Of a stretch of DNA of 64,000 nt, positions 44,669-53,489 are shown one piece after another. The stretch lies in NCBI GenBank assembly GCA_964463695.1, contig CAYXCZ010000017.1, positions 28,400 to 92,399 on the forward strand. Reading direction: 5' to 3'. The translations under genes were made by a program, and so were the position numbers. The DNA is from JALNZU01 sp964463695 (GTDB lineage Bacteria > Bacteroidota > Bacteroidia > Bacteroidales > F082). Numbering within the stretch: the first letter of the stretch is position 1; every line of letters starts with the position of its first letter. The notes beneath the pieces are model-generated. The model saw only the letters and a list, made by a program, of their open reading frames with translations, made no database searches and had not been told where the DNA came from.

Positions 44669-45190
44669 TTATGCTTCTGTTTCTGTCTCAGGTGCTTCAG
44701 CAGCAACTTCTTCAATTTCAAGCTTAAGGGCTACAGCCATTTTTTTAGCAACTTCGGCTGCTTTAGCTTCCTTTACTTTTGCTTCAGCTTCCAATGCTTT
44801 TTTACGATCGTTGCGTTCAGAGTCTGTAAGACCTTTCTTTTTCGACTCTATTTTTGCAAGTTTTTCATTGAGCCAAGTCTGGAATTTCACTTCCGCTTGT
44901 TCCAATGTTAAAGCACCTTTCTGAACACCTTTTAAAAGATGTAGTTTAAACAGCACTCCTTTGTAAGAAAGGATAGCACGTACTGTATCAGTAGGCTGGG
45001 CTCCGTTTTGAAGCCATTTCACTGCTTTGTCGAGATCAATATTGATCTCTGCAGGGTTTGTAATTGGGTTGTAGGTGCCAATCTTCTCGATAAATCTTCC
45101 GTCTCGTGGTGCACGACCATCCGCAATTACAATATGATAAAAAGGTTTTCCTTTTTTACCATGACGTTGTAATCTCATTTTTGCTGGCAT
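44669..45190 (-). CDS. rpsP: 30S ribosomal protein S16
   Basis: A 173-aa protein with the S16 core at residues 1-85 (MRLQRHGKKGKPFYHIVIAD, RDGRFIEKIGTYNP, WLQNGAQPTDTV). The MPAKMRLQ start matches the family. It carries a long C-terminal extension (about 85-173) rich in Lys, Ala and Glu, as is usual in Bacteroidetes S16; most bacterial S16 proteins are 80-90 aa. An essential component of the small subunit. Confidence 0.97.
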   Translation of the reverse strand: MPAKMRLQRHGKKGKPFYHIVIADGRAPRDGRFIEKIGTYNPITNPAEINIDLDKAVKWLQNGAQPTDTVRAILSYKGVLFKLHLLKGVQKGALTLEQAEVKFQTWLNEKLAKIESKKKGLTDSERNDRKKALEAEAKVKEAKAAEVAKKMAVALKLEIEEVAAEAPETETEA

Positions 45191-45254
45191 AATTGCTTAA
45201 TTTTTAATGCTTAATATGTTAAAATGGACTGCAAATTTCGTGTTTTTTTTTGTA

Positions 45255-45271
45255 CTGACAAGGCTTGTCAG
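45255..45271. promoter_or_regulatory. Palindrome in the rpsP upstream region
   Basis: CTGACAA-GGC-TTGTCAG has perfect 7-base arms and lies about 65 bp upstream of rpsP. On the - strand it is not followed by a T run, so it is unlikely to be a terminator for the upstream gene. It could be an operator or leader hairpin. Confidence 0.3.
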
Positions 45272-45403
45272 CGTTTTTCTGTTTTAAAATTAATTTTTTT
45301 AAATGTTTTGGATGTAATTTCAATTCATTTACGCTTTAAATACCTGTAAATCAATTTTATATACTTTAATAAATAATTTGACCAAAAAAGAAAAAACGCG
45401 TAT

Positions 45404-45718
45404 TTACATTTGATAATGTTCGGTTTCTGGCAGTTTCAAATCGTTTTTATTGCAATAATCGGTTAAAAGATGCAAACATTGTTCGGCCTCAGCTCTTGTT
45501 CGGTTGGTTTGAAGGGTCCATATATCCTTGAGTTTATGTCTCAATTCATAGTCATTTCGTATGAATTTATGAGCTTCGTCAGCCTGAAAAAGGGAATTAA
45601 GCAGCGATCCCAGCTCAGAATCTTGATCATTTATTAATGCAATTCCCTGCGCTGTCCCAATTTCGTTGGATGGCAAAAGCAATTGTTCGAGTAAAGATTG
45701 GAGTATTTTCTTAACCAT
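45404..45718 (-). CDS. Small hypothetical protein (104 aa)
   Basis: A small acidic, largely helical protein without signal peptide or membrane segment. It starts MVKKILQSLLEQLLLP and has a C-terminal RTRAEAEQCLHLLTDYC stretch. I do not recognise a family. It stands alone between rpsP and the divergent fur-like gene. Its length, clean start and use of otherwise empty space suggest a real gene, but coding evidence is modest. Confidence 0.6.
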   Translation of the reverse strand: MVKKILQSLLEQLLLPSNEIGTAQGIALINDQDSELGSLLNSLFQADEAHKFIRNDYELRHKLKDIWTLQTNRTRAEAEQCLHLLTDYCNKNDLKLPETEHYQM

Positions 45719-45968
45719 AGTGATTTATTTGTGCTTTTCGATCTTAATTGACTTTTCAATTTAATTGATAAATGATTGAAATATAGTGAAATACATCACG
45801 TTTATTGTTTTTTATTTTTATTCATTCTAATTTAAAACAATTTGCTAATTTTACGCAGCGATTCGGAGGACATACCTTCGACAAAATTATTCAAAATAAC
45901 ATTGCAGGAAGTGAATTCGTGCCAAACTGTCGAGAAGCGAATGAGGCAGTGCAACTAAGCGAAGCATT

Positions 45969-46442
45969 ATGATTGAAGGTAAAAAGGATACTTTTGAAAC
46001 AGTAAAAAAAATTTTTACAGACTATCTTGAACAAAGAGGTCATCGTAAAACACCGGAACGTTACACAATTCTGAAAGAGATTTATGCAACTGAAGGGCAT
46101 TTTGATATTGAAACTCTCTATATCAGAATGAAAAATAACAAGTACCGTGTGAGCAGGGCTACTTTGTACAATACAATTGAACTCCTGCTAGATTGCTCAT
46201 TGGTTACAAAGCATCAGTTTGGTAACAATTGTGCTCAGTTTGAACGTTCTTTCAAGTTTAAACAGCACGATCATTTTGTAAGTATAGACGACGGTACCGT
46301 ATTGGAATTTTGTGATCCCCGTGTACAGGAGATTCAGAAATCTGTTGAGGAGCTGTTAGGTGTTGAAGTAACACATCATGCACTAACATTTTATGGCCGT
46401 ATAAAAAATCAGGAGATTGATCCTGAGCAGGTTGTGTCGTAA
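45969..46442 (+). CDS. Fur-family transcriptional regulator lacking the structural zinc cysteines
   Basis: A 157-aa protein. The N-terminal winged helix (HRKTPERYTILKEIYAT, HFDIETLYIRMK, YRVSRATLYNTIELLLD) is a good Fur match, as is the dimerisation half with KQHDHFVSIDDG and EFCDPRVQEIQ. In ordinary Fur proteins HDH is followed by CxxC, and a second CxxC lies at the C-terminus; here those positions read SIDD and RIKNQE, so the four-Cys zinc site is gone, while the His-rich regulatory site (HDH, HH) is kept. It lies 123 bp upstream of purA on the same strand. The metal and targets are unknown. Confidence 0.9.
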   Translation: MIEGKKDTFETVKKIFTDYLEQRGHRKTPERYTILKEIYATEGHFDIETLYIRMKNNKYRVSRATLYNTIELLLDCSLVTKHQFGNNCAQFERSFKFKQHDHFVSIDDGTVLEFCDPRVQEIQKSVEELLGVEVTHHALTFYGRIKNQEIDPEQVVS

Positions 46443-46477
46443 AAGAGCGTTTTTTTAGCATAAATTCGATTCCTGCA

Positions 46478-46506
46478 TTGAAAATCATTTCTTTCGATTA
46501 AATTTG
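46478..46506 (+). promoter_or_regulatory. Putative purA promoter
   Basis: TTG at 46478-46480 and TAAATTTG at 46499-46506, 18 bp apart, fit the Bacteroidetes TTTG / TAnnTTTG promoter. The -7 box ends 59 bp before the purA ATG. Confidence 0.5.
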
Positions 46507-46565
46507 CAAGCCGAAGTGCATGCAGCTATTGTGCTGCGTATATGTGTCATTTAATCTCGCGTGTT

Positions 46566-47861
46566 ATGAATGTGGATGTATTATTAGGCCTTCAATGGGG
46601 TGATGAAGGCAAAGGAAAGATTGTGGATGTCCTTACCCCTCATTACGACCTTGTAGCAAGGTTTCAGGGAGGCCCAAATGCTGGCCACACCATTGAGTTT
46701 GAAGGAAAGAAATTCGTTCTTCATACCATTCCCTCCGGAATATTCAATCCAGATGCAATCAACCTTATTGGCAATGGTGTTATCATTGATCCTGTTATTC
46801 TTCAGAGGGAGATGGTTAAATTGCGCCAAAGTGGAACCGAGATTGGAGCTAATCTTTTTGTAAGCCGCAAAGCACACCTCATTTTACCATCTCACCGATT
46901 GCTCGATGCAGCATCTGAAAAGGCAAAAGGGGAATCAAAAATTGGATCTACTTTAAAAGGTATCGGACCAACTTATACAGATAAAATAAGTAGAAATGGT
47001 TTAAGAGTAGGGGATATTTCCTCAGCATCATTTTTTGAAAAGTACACCGAATTGAAAGAAAGACATCTTCAGTTGGTTGCGTTGCATAACTTTGATTTTA
47101 GTGAATATCTTATTGACGGCCTCCGTTTCGATGCATATGAGGAGCAATGGATGGGTGCAGTGAAGTTACTTAATGATATGCAACTTGTTGATAGTGAGTA
47201 TTTCATTAACGACATGGCCCGAAAAGGCAAGAGAATATTAGCTGAAGGTGCTCAGGGAACACTCCTTGACGTTGATTTTGGAAGTTATCCTTTTGTTACT
47301 TCATCCAATACTACCATTGCAGGTGTTTGTTCAGGACTAGGTATAGCTCCTAACAAAATTGGGAAAGTAATTGGCATTTTCAAAGCTTACTGCACCCGTG
47401 TTGGTAGCGGTCCATTTCCAACAGAATTGTTTGACACAACAGGTGAAATGCTGCGAAGCAAAGGCAACGAATTTGGGTCTACAACCGGAAGAGCAAGAAG
47501 ATGTGGATGGCTCGATATGCCAGCGCTTCAATACGCCATAATGCTAAATGGTGTCACTGAACTCATTATGATGAAAGCTGATGTTATGGAAGAATTGCCA
47601 ACAATAAAAGTGGCTACAGCATATAATGTCAACAATCAGGTGATTGACCACATTCCATTTGAAGGCTGTACGCAACAGTTAGATCCTGTTTATGAAGAAC
47701 TTCAAGGCTGGATGAAACCTCTGACGCATGTTGCTCAACATGAGGATGTTCCTAAGGCTTTTGAAGAGTACATCCAATATATTGAACGAAAAACAAATGT
47801 ACCTGTTTCTGTTGTTTCAACTGGTCCTGACCGTAGCCAGACATGGTATCGGAAGGCTTAA
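46566..47861 (+). CDS. purA: Adenylosuccinate synthetase
   Basis: A 431-aa protein when started at the ATG at 46566 (MNVDVLLGLQWGDEGKGK); an in-frame upstream ATG at 46542 would add eight residues before the conserved start and is rejected. Signatures: GDEGKGKIVD (IMP/GTP site), GGPNAGHTI, IGSTLKGIGPTYTDK, EGAQGTLLDVDFGSYPFVTSS, STTGRARRCGWLD. It makes adenylosuccinate from IMP and aspartate with GTP in AMP biosynthesis. The length is normal for the family. Confidence 0.98.
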   Translation: MNVDVLLGLQWGDEGKGKIVDVLTPHYDLVARFQGGPNAGHTIEFEGKKFVLHTIPSGIFNPDAINLIGNGVIIDPVILQREMVKLRQSGTEIGANLFVSRKAHLILPSHRLLDAASEKAKGESKIGSTLKGIGPTYTDKISRNGLRVGDISSASFFEKYTELKERHLQLVALHNFDFSEYLIDGLRFDAYEEQWMGAVKLLNDMQLVDSEYFINDMARKGKRILAEGAQGTLLDVDFGSYPFVTSSNTTIAGVCSGLGIAPNKIGKVIGIFKAYCTRVGSGPFPTELFDTTGEMLRSKGNEFGSTTGRARRCGWLDMPALQYAIMLNGVTELIMMKADVMEELPTIKVATAYNVNNQVIDHIPFEGCTQQLDPVYEELQGWMKPLTHVAQHEDVPKAFEEYIQYIERKTNVPVSVVSTGPDRSQTWYRKA

Positions 47862-47947
47862 TGAGTTTTTTCGATCAATTTTGTTTCAATTTGTTTTGTA
47901 CCATTTTTTATACTCATAATTTCAGAATCAAATTTTTGAAACCAAAT

Positions 47948-47977
47948 AAAAAAGGCTGCTTTTAAGCAGCCTTTTTT
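47948..47977. terminator. Bidirectional terminator between purA and the C25 protease gene
   Basis: AAAAAAGGCTGCT and AGCAGCCTTTTTT pair around a short TTTA loop between convergent genes, with A and T runs on the two sides. It serves purA (+) and the protease gene (-). Confidence 0.9.
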
Positions 47978-47997
47978 ATTTATCCAGCTAGAATCTT

Positions 47998-50900
47998 TTA
48001 TTGATGAATCAGCTTGTGATGAACAGTTTTTATACCATCAGAAACCTGAATGAAATAAATCCCATTACTGAAATGATCTACAGAAAGTTGTTTTAAATGT
48101 GTATCAGAGATTGTAAAGTCTTCAGAATAAACAACTTTTCCGGTAATATCAGTAACCATAAGCGTAAGATCATCATTAGCAAATCCTTTTATTTCGATCG
48201 TGCACATGCGTGTAGCAGGATTAGGATAGATGCGAACCATCGAAGTTTCTTGCTCATTAAGTCCAATTGTGCTTTTCACTTCAACTGCTTTTGATGTTGA
48301 CCATTCACTCATGCCACATATATTAGTTGCCTGAACTTTTAATTCAGCCTGACCTCTGAAATCAACATTCCATGTAACAACAGCCTCAGTGCCATTTACT
48401 TCAACATTGCCAGCATTTTCCGGACTTAAACTAACTGTTAAACTTTCTTCATTGGAAACAGCCTGTATGGTATAAACACTTGTGAACCCATCATTAAAAT
48501 CAACTGTGTCTGCGCCTATGGGGGCTGTAGGTTGAACAGGCTGGGTTAGTACATGAATCCACATATGTGCGTCAAGTGATGTAGCACAATTAGCGTCAGA
48601 AATTTGAATAGCTATTAATTCAGTGCTACTTTCCGGAGACATGGTCATTACAAACGGACTTACTTCAATTGTTACAGCTGGCATCGGTTCTGCCATGCTC
48701 AATAACCATGGAGCTTGTCCTGTCAGGTTAAGTTCAAATGATGCTTCAGCTCCCTGGCAAATAGTTTGATCTGCACTCATCTGAACTGTAGGCAAGGCAT
48801 TAATTGTAAGCAAAATGCTGTCGGTTGCTGCCATACACTCTCCCTGACTTGATGCCATAAGGTAAAGTGTGATAGCTCCAAGACTTTCATCCTGTGTTGA
48901 AGGTTGATAAGTTGTAACAAGGGAAGCTGGATCTGTGAAGGTTCCACTTCCATTGCTTGTCCATGAAAGCAAACCATAATTCGTTGCTAAAGCATTATCA
49001 ATAAGAATGTTATTACCTCCGGCACAAACCCATCTGTTTTCTCCAAGCTCAACAACAGGCTCAGGATAAATAGTTAAGGTTTGGAATGATGATGTTGAAG
49101 AGCACCCTGTCATAGCAGATGCTGTTAGTGTGAGTTCAACAGTTCCGGTTGTAACATCGTTAATACCAGGTGTGTAAACAGGATGTAAAAGTGTAGCATC
49201 ATCAAATGTTCCATCACCAGAACTAACCCAGGCTAGATTAGTATAATTTTCAGCACTAGCATCTACTATTGCATACGTCTCAGAAGGGCAAATAATTTGC
49301 CCTAAGCCTGCATAAGCCGTTGCAGCCGGGTTGAAACTAAGCGTACAAATATCTGAAACAACCGTTGTACCGGTGGCTGTAATTGTTAGGAGTACATTGC
49401 CTGCGAGGTAATCAGCTTCGCTTGGAGTGTATATTGGATTAGCAATACCAGTGTTGCTGAAGGTTCCTGTTCCGGAAGTTGTCCAAAGTAAGGAAGTGTA
49501 ATTTGAAACAGTTGCGTTTAACTGTGCTGTATTACCTTCACAAATAGCCATGTCGTTTCCAGCCCAAGCGCTTGTTGTTGCCATTGCAGGGAAAACAACA
49601 TCATCAATCCAAGCACAATCACTTCCTGAAACTACCGTATTATCTTTTATATATTCCCATTTAAATGTCTTTAAGCCTGCTCCAACTGGGTAGCTTGCTT
49701 TAGTCCAGCTTACAGTGCCTGACCATTCCCCCATTTTAGTAGTTCCGATATAAAATCGTAAAAAGTCATAACTGCTTTCAGAAGAAACCTTGTAATAAAA
49801 TGAAATAGAATCAGATGTTCCTACTTCATATTGAAGCACTAATTGTGAACTTTGACTATTACCAATAGCTCCAGACTTTGCTGAATAGACACCTGCAAAA
49901 GGTTCAACATTAGTAATTTGCCAAGGCTGATTACCACCATTTGTCCAGGGGAAAGCACTAAAATTACCTGTTTCAAAATCTTCTAAAACTAGACCGATTT
50001 TAGCAGAGAATTCTTTCGAGTCGGAATAAGCACCGGCACTTAAGCTATAGGTAAAGTTAGCCAGACTGCCTACCGGAGCACCACCACTTACAACAGCTGT
50101 ATATGTCGCAGCAACTGTTTCTCCAGCATTAATCTGAGCAAAAGGAGTACTTCCGTTGGTAATTGTGATAAAGGGACTATTGATAACTAAAAGCCCTGTA
50201 CCAAAAAATGCAGCGCTCTGACCATTGTTAACAGCCGTGAATGTCATTTCAACAGTTTCACCAGGATCGAGACGACCATTTCCGTTTCCTTGAGGATCGC
50301 TGATACTAAATGATCCAATGGAGAAATCAGGAGCATAAGCAGGAATTGAGAACTGACTTGTCCATTCATTACTACCACTATATACTGTTAGCTGAATTAC
50401 CAGATTTTCATTATTTGGGACATTGTTAGCTACAATAAATTGTAAGGCTGCACTTGTTAAAACGATGGCCCCCGGATCAACATTTCCAACAGTGAAACTA
50501 TTTGTTGTGAAGCTTAAATAAGGAGATGTTGAACTGGCAGTAACGGTTACATTTTGAGCAATTTCACTTCCAACATTTTTTACAGCAACATCCAGATTTA
50601 TACTTTCGCCATATTCTGCCATGCCATTTCCATTTCCGGAAGCATCGTCAATCGTATAAGCACTGTAAATAATGTAAGGACCAGAAGGTGGGATACACTC
50701 GATAACGTTTTCGTAACGATAGTAGTTTTGAAGTGTAACAGTTACCCTTACAGAAACACCTGGCAGCTGCATAGCAATTGGAATAATAGTTGGGCCATTT
50801 CCTGCGATGCCAAAGCCTATGATCTCATCATTTACTGTCAGAGCAATCATAGCTCCCTCATTTGCTGTAACTTCGAATGTCTCCATGCCACTAAGCAAAA

Positions 50901-52857
50901 TTGGCATATGATTGACTGCCAGTTGTTGAGGTACTTCAGAATAAACAGTCATGAATGCATCACCATGATGATGAAAGAGGTTGTAAGTAATATTTTTATG
51001 TTCTGGATTGTAGGGCCAGTTTGATTGCTGTAGAAAATATTTTCCAGCTGTGTTGGCAAATGCTGGCAATATACCTCTAGGTGCAGGGTTTGAGCCAAAT
51101 GCAGGCATAAATTGTGGCCACATATTGTCGAATGCACCCCAAACGAATACGTCATTTACGAATGAATAAGAAACTTCCGTTGCGGCAAGAAGACCAAGAG
51201 CACCATGTGCATGACGGTGGAATTTCTCTGTAAAACACTCACTTGAATGATTGAATTTTCCAGTTAAACAGTTGATTGATAACACAAATGTAAGGTCTTC
51301 ATTTGTTAAACCGGGTAGATGGGTTGTTGTATAATCCGGCTCACCCCAGCCACCTTCAAAACCATGATCGCGGTGTTGCAACATAAATGCACCGTTGTTT
51401 ATACTCGCATTAACACGGGTTGCATTTCCTCCCCAATCAGTGAGGTGAGCAGTATTAGCAGGAATGTAGTTTAAACCGTTGGGGCCAAAATAGTTAACAA
51501 CGGTAGCGGTATTAGCATTTGATGACCATGCTCCTCCTGGTGTTCCGGAATAAATAGCATTTTCTCTTACTGGGTTTTTGCCAAGACTATGCTGCCAGAA
51601 ACCATTGACAGTTTCAGAACAAATCTGAAACCAACGTTCTGTTTGCCAACCCATTGCAGTAATTGGATGATCATAGAAATCAGCAGAAGTAGGAGGTGTA
51701 CGTTCATAATCGAGAAACTTCCCGATCATATGTTCCAACTCAGCAGCATTACGTGCTGTGATACGTGCAAAAGAAATATCTGGTAGTTTGTCACCTGTAA
51801 CATCGGAAAACGGGTTATCAGAAATATAGGGATTATAGCCTCCGGGGTGGTCATTTAGCGTATGCGAAATGATACCATCAGCTGCATTCGTGCTATAGTC
51901 TCCTAGTAGAAGAATTGCTGCCGGAGCAGGGTTCCAGTTATTGTATGCATTATTTACATAGGCTTCCATTGCTGCAACAGTGTTGCCGCCAACTTCAGTA
52001 ATAGTAACAATTTTCGTATTGATTCCCTGATGCTGACGAAATACACGGATCGTATCTGCCCATTGAGCAAATGCAGCTCCAGTTGGGATGATGATAAGGT
52101 ATTCACAACCTTCATCCTTGCTATCAGCTATTTTGCGGGCACGAGCTGAATAATCAACTTGTGGTAAAACGCTATTGTTCAATATGTTGTCATTTAAAAT
52201 GTTATCCCACCAGGGATTTCTTAAACGATCTTCTCCGAATGAACCATCACCACCTTCGAAAACAACTTCAGCCTCAATATCGTAATAAACAATTAGTTCT
52301 TTCGTGACAGGATTGTATTGAAAAGGAGTAATACCAAGCATAACTGTTTCAACTCCTCTTATTATTGTTACTTCTTTTGAAAGTTGGAATGGCTCAGCTG
52401 GAAAGAATCCATCTTTGGAATAAATAGCTTCATTCTTAATATATTCTGACGGTCTGTCATCATTACTTAATGGAATTGATGCAGCTGGAAGAAGGTCAAT
52501 ATTTGAAATGATTTCTTTCTTGACATTCAATATTCTCAGCGTTGCTTTGGCTCCGTTAGGCTTAGCAATTAAACGACTGTTTGCAGGAAGGTTAGGGTCA
52601 CCGGCATTTGCAGGCAAATAAATGCCGCCTAACTCAATATTTTTGCCTGAGTAACCATTGTCGCTAAAATCATCAATAGCTATAAATGGTAAAGCATGTG
52701 CGAAATGCAAGGCATTACTTTCAGATCGCAAAATTGTGAAACCCTCACTTGAGGCTCGGGTATCAAATTTATATTCAGCACGTTGTGCCATTAACTGACC
52801 ACTTACAAAAACAGTAAGAAGTAGCAATAAGGATAAATTGAGGAAAACTTTTTTCAT
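47998..52857 (-). CDS. Large gingipain-like C25 peptidase with Ig repeats and T9SS sorting domain
   Basis: A 1619-aa secreted protein starting at the ATG at 52857 (MKKVFLNL, signal peptide ending QLMAQ); an upstream in-frame start at 52950 would bury that signal and is rejected. The propeptide is followed by a C25 domain (about 235-600): LLLGDYSTNA, catalytic His about 495 in HRDHGFEGGW, nucleophile Cys about 530 in SINCLTGKF. Then come an Ig-like domain, CARDB-type segments, a MAM-like jelly roll ending SGSDCAWIDDVVFP, three to four tandem repeats of about 85 aa with paired cysteines (ICEGNTAQL, ICPSETYAI, VCAGGNNIL, ICQGAEASF), and a T9SS type A domain (RIYPNPATRMC...GIYFIQVSDG). Probably a surface or secreted protease. 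Confidence 0.93.
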   Translation of the reverse strand: MKKVFLNLSLLLLLTVFVSGQLMAQRAEYKFDTRASSEGFTILRSESNALHFAHALPFIAIDDFSDNGYSGKNIELGGIYLPANAGDPNLPANSRLIAKPNGAKATLRILNVKKEIISNIDLLPAASIPLSNDDRPSEYIKNEAIYSKDGFFPAEPFQLSKEVTIIRGVETVMLGITPFQYNPVTKELIVYYDIEAEVVFEGGDGSFGEDRLRNPWWDNILNDNILNNSVLPQVDYSARARKIADSKDEGCEYLIIIPTGAAFAQWADTIRVFRQHQGINTKIVTITEVGGNTVAAMEAYVNNAYNNWNPAPAAILLLGDYSTNAADGIISHTLNDHPGGYNPYISDNPFSDVTGDKLPDISFARITARNAAELEHMIGKFLDYERTPPTSADFYDHPITAMGWQTERWFQICSETVNGFWQHSLGKNPVRENAIYSGTPGGAWSSNANTATVVNYFGPNGLNYIPANTAHLTDWGGNATRVNASINNGAFMLQHRDHGFEGGWGEPDYTTTHLPGLTNEDLTFVLSINCLTGKFNHSSECFTEKFHRHAHGALGLLAATEVSYSFVNDVFVWGAFDNMWPQFMPAFGSNPAPRGILPAFANTAGKYFLQQSNWPYNPEHKNITYNLFHHHGDAFMTVYSEVPQQLAVNHMPILLSGMETFEVTANEGAMIALTVNDEIIGFGIAGNGPTIIPIAMQLPGVSVRVTVTLQNYYRYENVIECIPPSGPYIIYSAYTIDDASGNGNGMAEYGESINLDVAVKNVGSEIAQNVTVTASSTSPYLSFTTNSFTVGNVDPGAIVLTSAALQFIVANNVPNNENLVIQLTVYSGSNEWTSQFSIPAYAPDFSIGSFSISDPQGNGNGRLDPGETVEMTFTAVNNGQSAAFFGTGLLVINSPFITITNGSTPFAQINAGETVAATYTAVVSGGAPVGSLANFTYSLSAGAYSDSKEFSAKIGLVLEDFETGNFSAFPWTNGGNQPWQITNVEPFAGVYSAKSGAIGNSQSSQLVLQYEVGTSDSISFYYKVSSESSYDFLRFYIGTTKMGEWSGTVSWTKASYPVGAGLKTFKWEYIKDNTVVSGSDCAWIDDVVFPAMATTSAWAGNDMAICEGNTAQLNATVSNYTSLLWTTSGTGTFSNTGIANPIYTPSEADYLAGNVLLTITATGTTVVSDICTLSFNPAATAYAGLGQIICPSETYAIVDASAENYTNLAWVSSGDGTFDDATLLHPVYTPGINDVTTGTVELTLTASAMTGCSSTSSFQTLTIYPEPVVELGENRWVCAGGNNILIDNALATNYGLLSWTSNGSGTFTDPASLVTTYQPSTQDESLGAITLYLMASSQGECMAATDSILLTINALPTVQMSADQTICQGAEASFELNLTGQAPWLLSMAEPMPAVTIEVSPFVMTMSPESSTELIAIQISDANCATSLDAHMWIHVLTQPVQPTAPIGADTVDFNDGFTSVYTIQAVSNEESLTVSLSPENAGNVEVNGTEAVVTWNVDFRGQAELKVQATNICGMSEWSTSKAVEVKSTIGLNEQETSMVRIYPNPATRMCTIEIKGFANDDLTLMVTDITGKVVYSEDFTISDTHLKQLSVDHFSNGIYFIQVSDGIKTVHHKLIHQ

Positions 52858-53489
52858 TGATAATAGTTTTGATTCAATAAAAATTTCAAATAACAGGGAC
52901 AAATGTAAGAATCTCGTTTGAAAGCAGCCTGGTAATGAATTGGAAATCATCTATTTTAGTTTTATTTTAAATCATTCTAAATCATAAATCATTCTATATG
53001 AGCAATATACAAAAATTCGCTTAAATTTTCGAAATAATTAATTGCAACAAAATAAACTATTGTGCGAAAGGCACTTGTTGATGATAATAAGAGAATTATT
53101 GATGTTAAAAAAATAGTATAAAAATGTGAACTGCTTTTCATTTTATAAAATTGGAATATGTAGTAAAAATATGTTTTTATTTAGCGAAATTCTTAATATT
53201 AATGCACCTAAAGAGACCGGTTTTAGGTCCAAGCCCAGCACTTAATAGGAATAATTATTATGTTTTTATATTTTCTAAGGCACTATCCCAGTTAGAGTAA
53301 ATTAAGTGATTTAAAAATCTGGTTGGGAACTTCTACTCAACTAAATCATATGTATTTGTATAACAATGGTATACAATCACCATCTATTTAATGATCAGTT
53401 GTTTGATCATCAATTTTACAATATGGAAATAAGATCTTACTTTTGCATGAGTTAACTAACAATCATTTCATTACACGAATCCCGGACTT
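52858..53489. promoter_or_regulatory. Long divergent intergenic region between the C25 protease and L,D-transpeptidase genes
   Basis: 632 bp of AT-rich DNA with no supportable gene. It holds two direct copies of AAATCATTCTA (52969-52979 and 52986-52996), a small hairpin (ACCTAAA/TTTAGGT, 53206-53228), and a TACTTTTG box at 53438-53445, 44 bp before the + strand gene. Both genes must draw their promoters from here. Confidence 0.5.
53438..53445 (+). promoter_or_regulatory. -7-like box (TACTTTTG) upstream of the L,D-transpeptidase gene
   Basis: TACTTTTG matches the Bacteroidetes TAnnTTTG -7 element 44 bp before the ATG; no clear -33 TTTG at the usual spacing is visible. Confidence 0.4.

Noticed and set aside
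45255..45271. Palindrome as a terminator of the 104-aa gene
   Set aside because: No T run follows it on the - strand and it lies about 130 bp past the stop.
50554..51024. 156-codon open frame opposite the large protease
   Set aside because: Antisense shadow; no signal, membrane or domain pattern that would stand alone.
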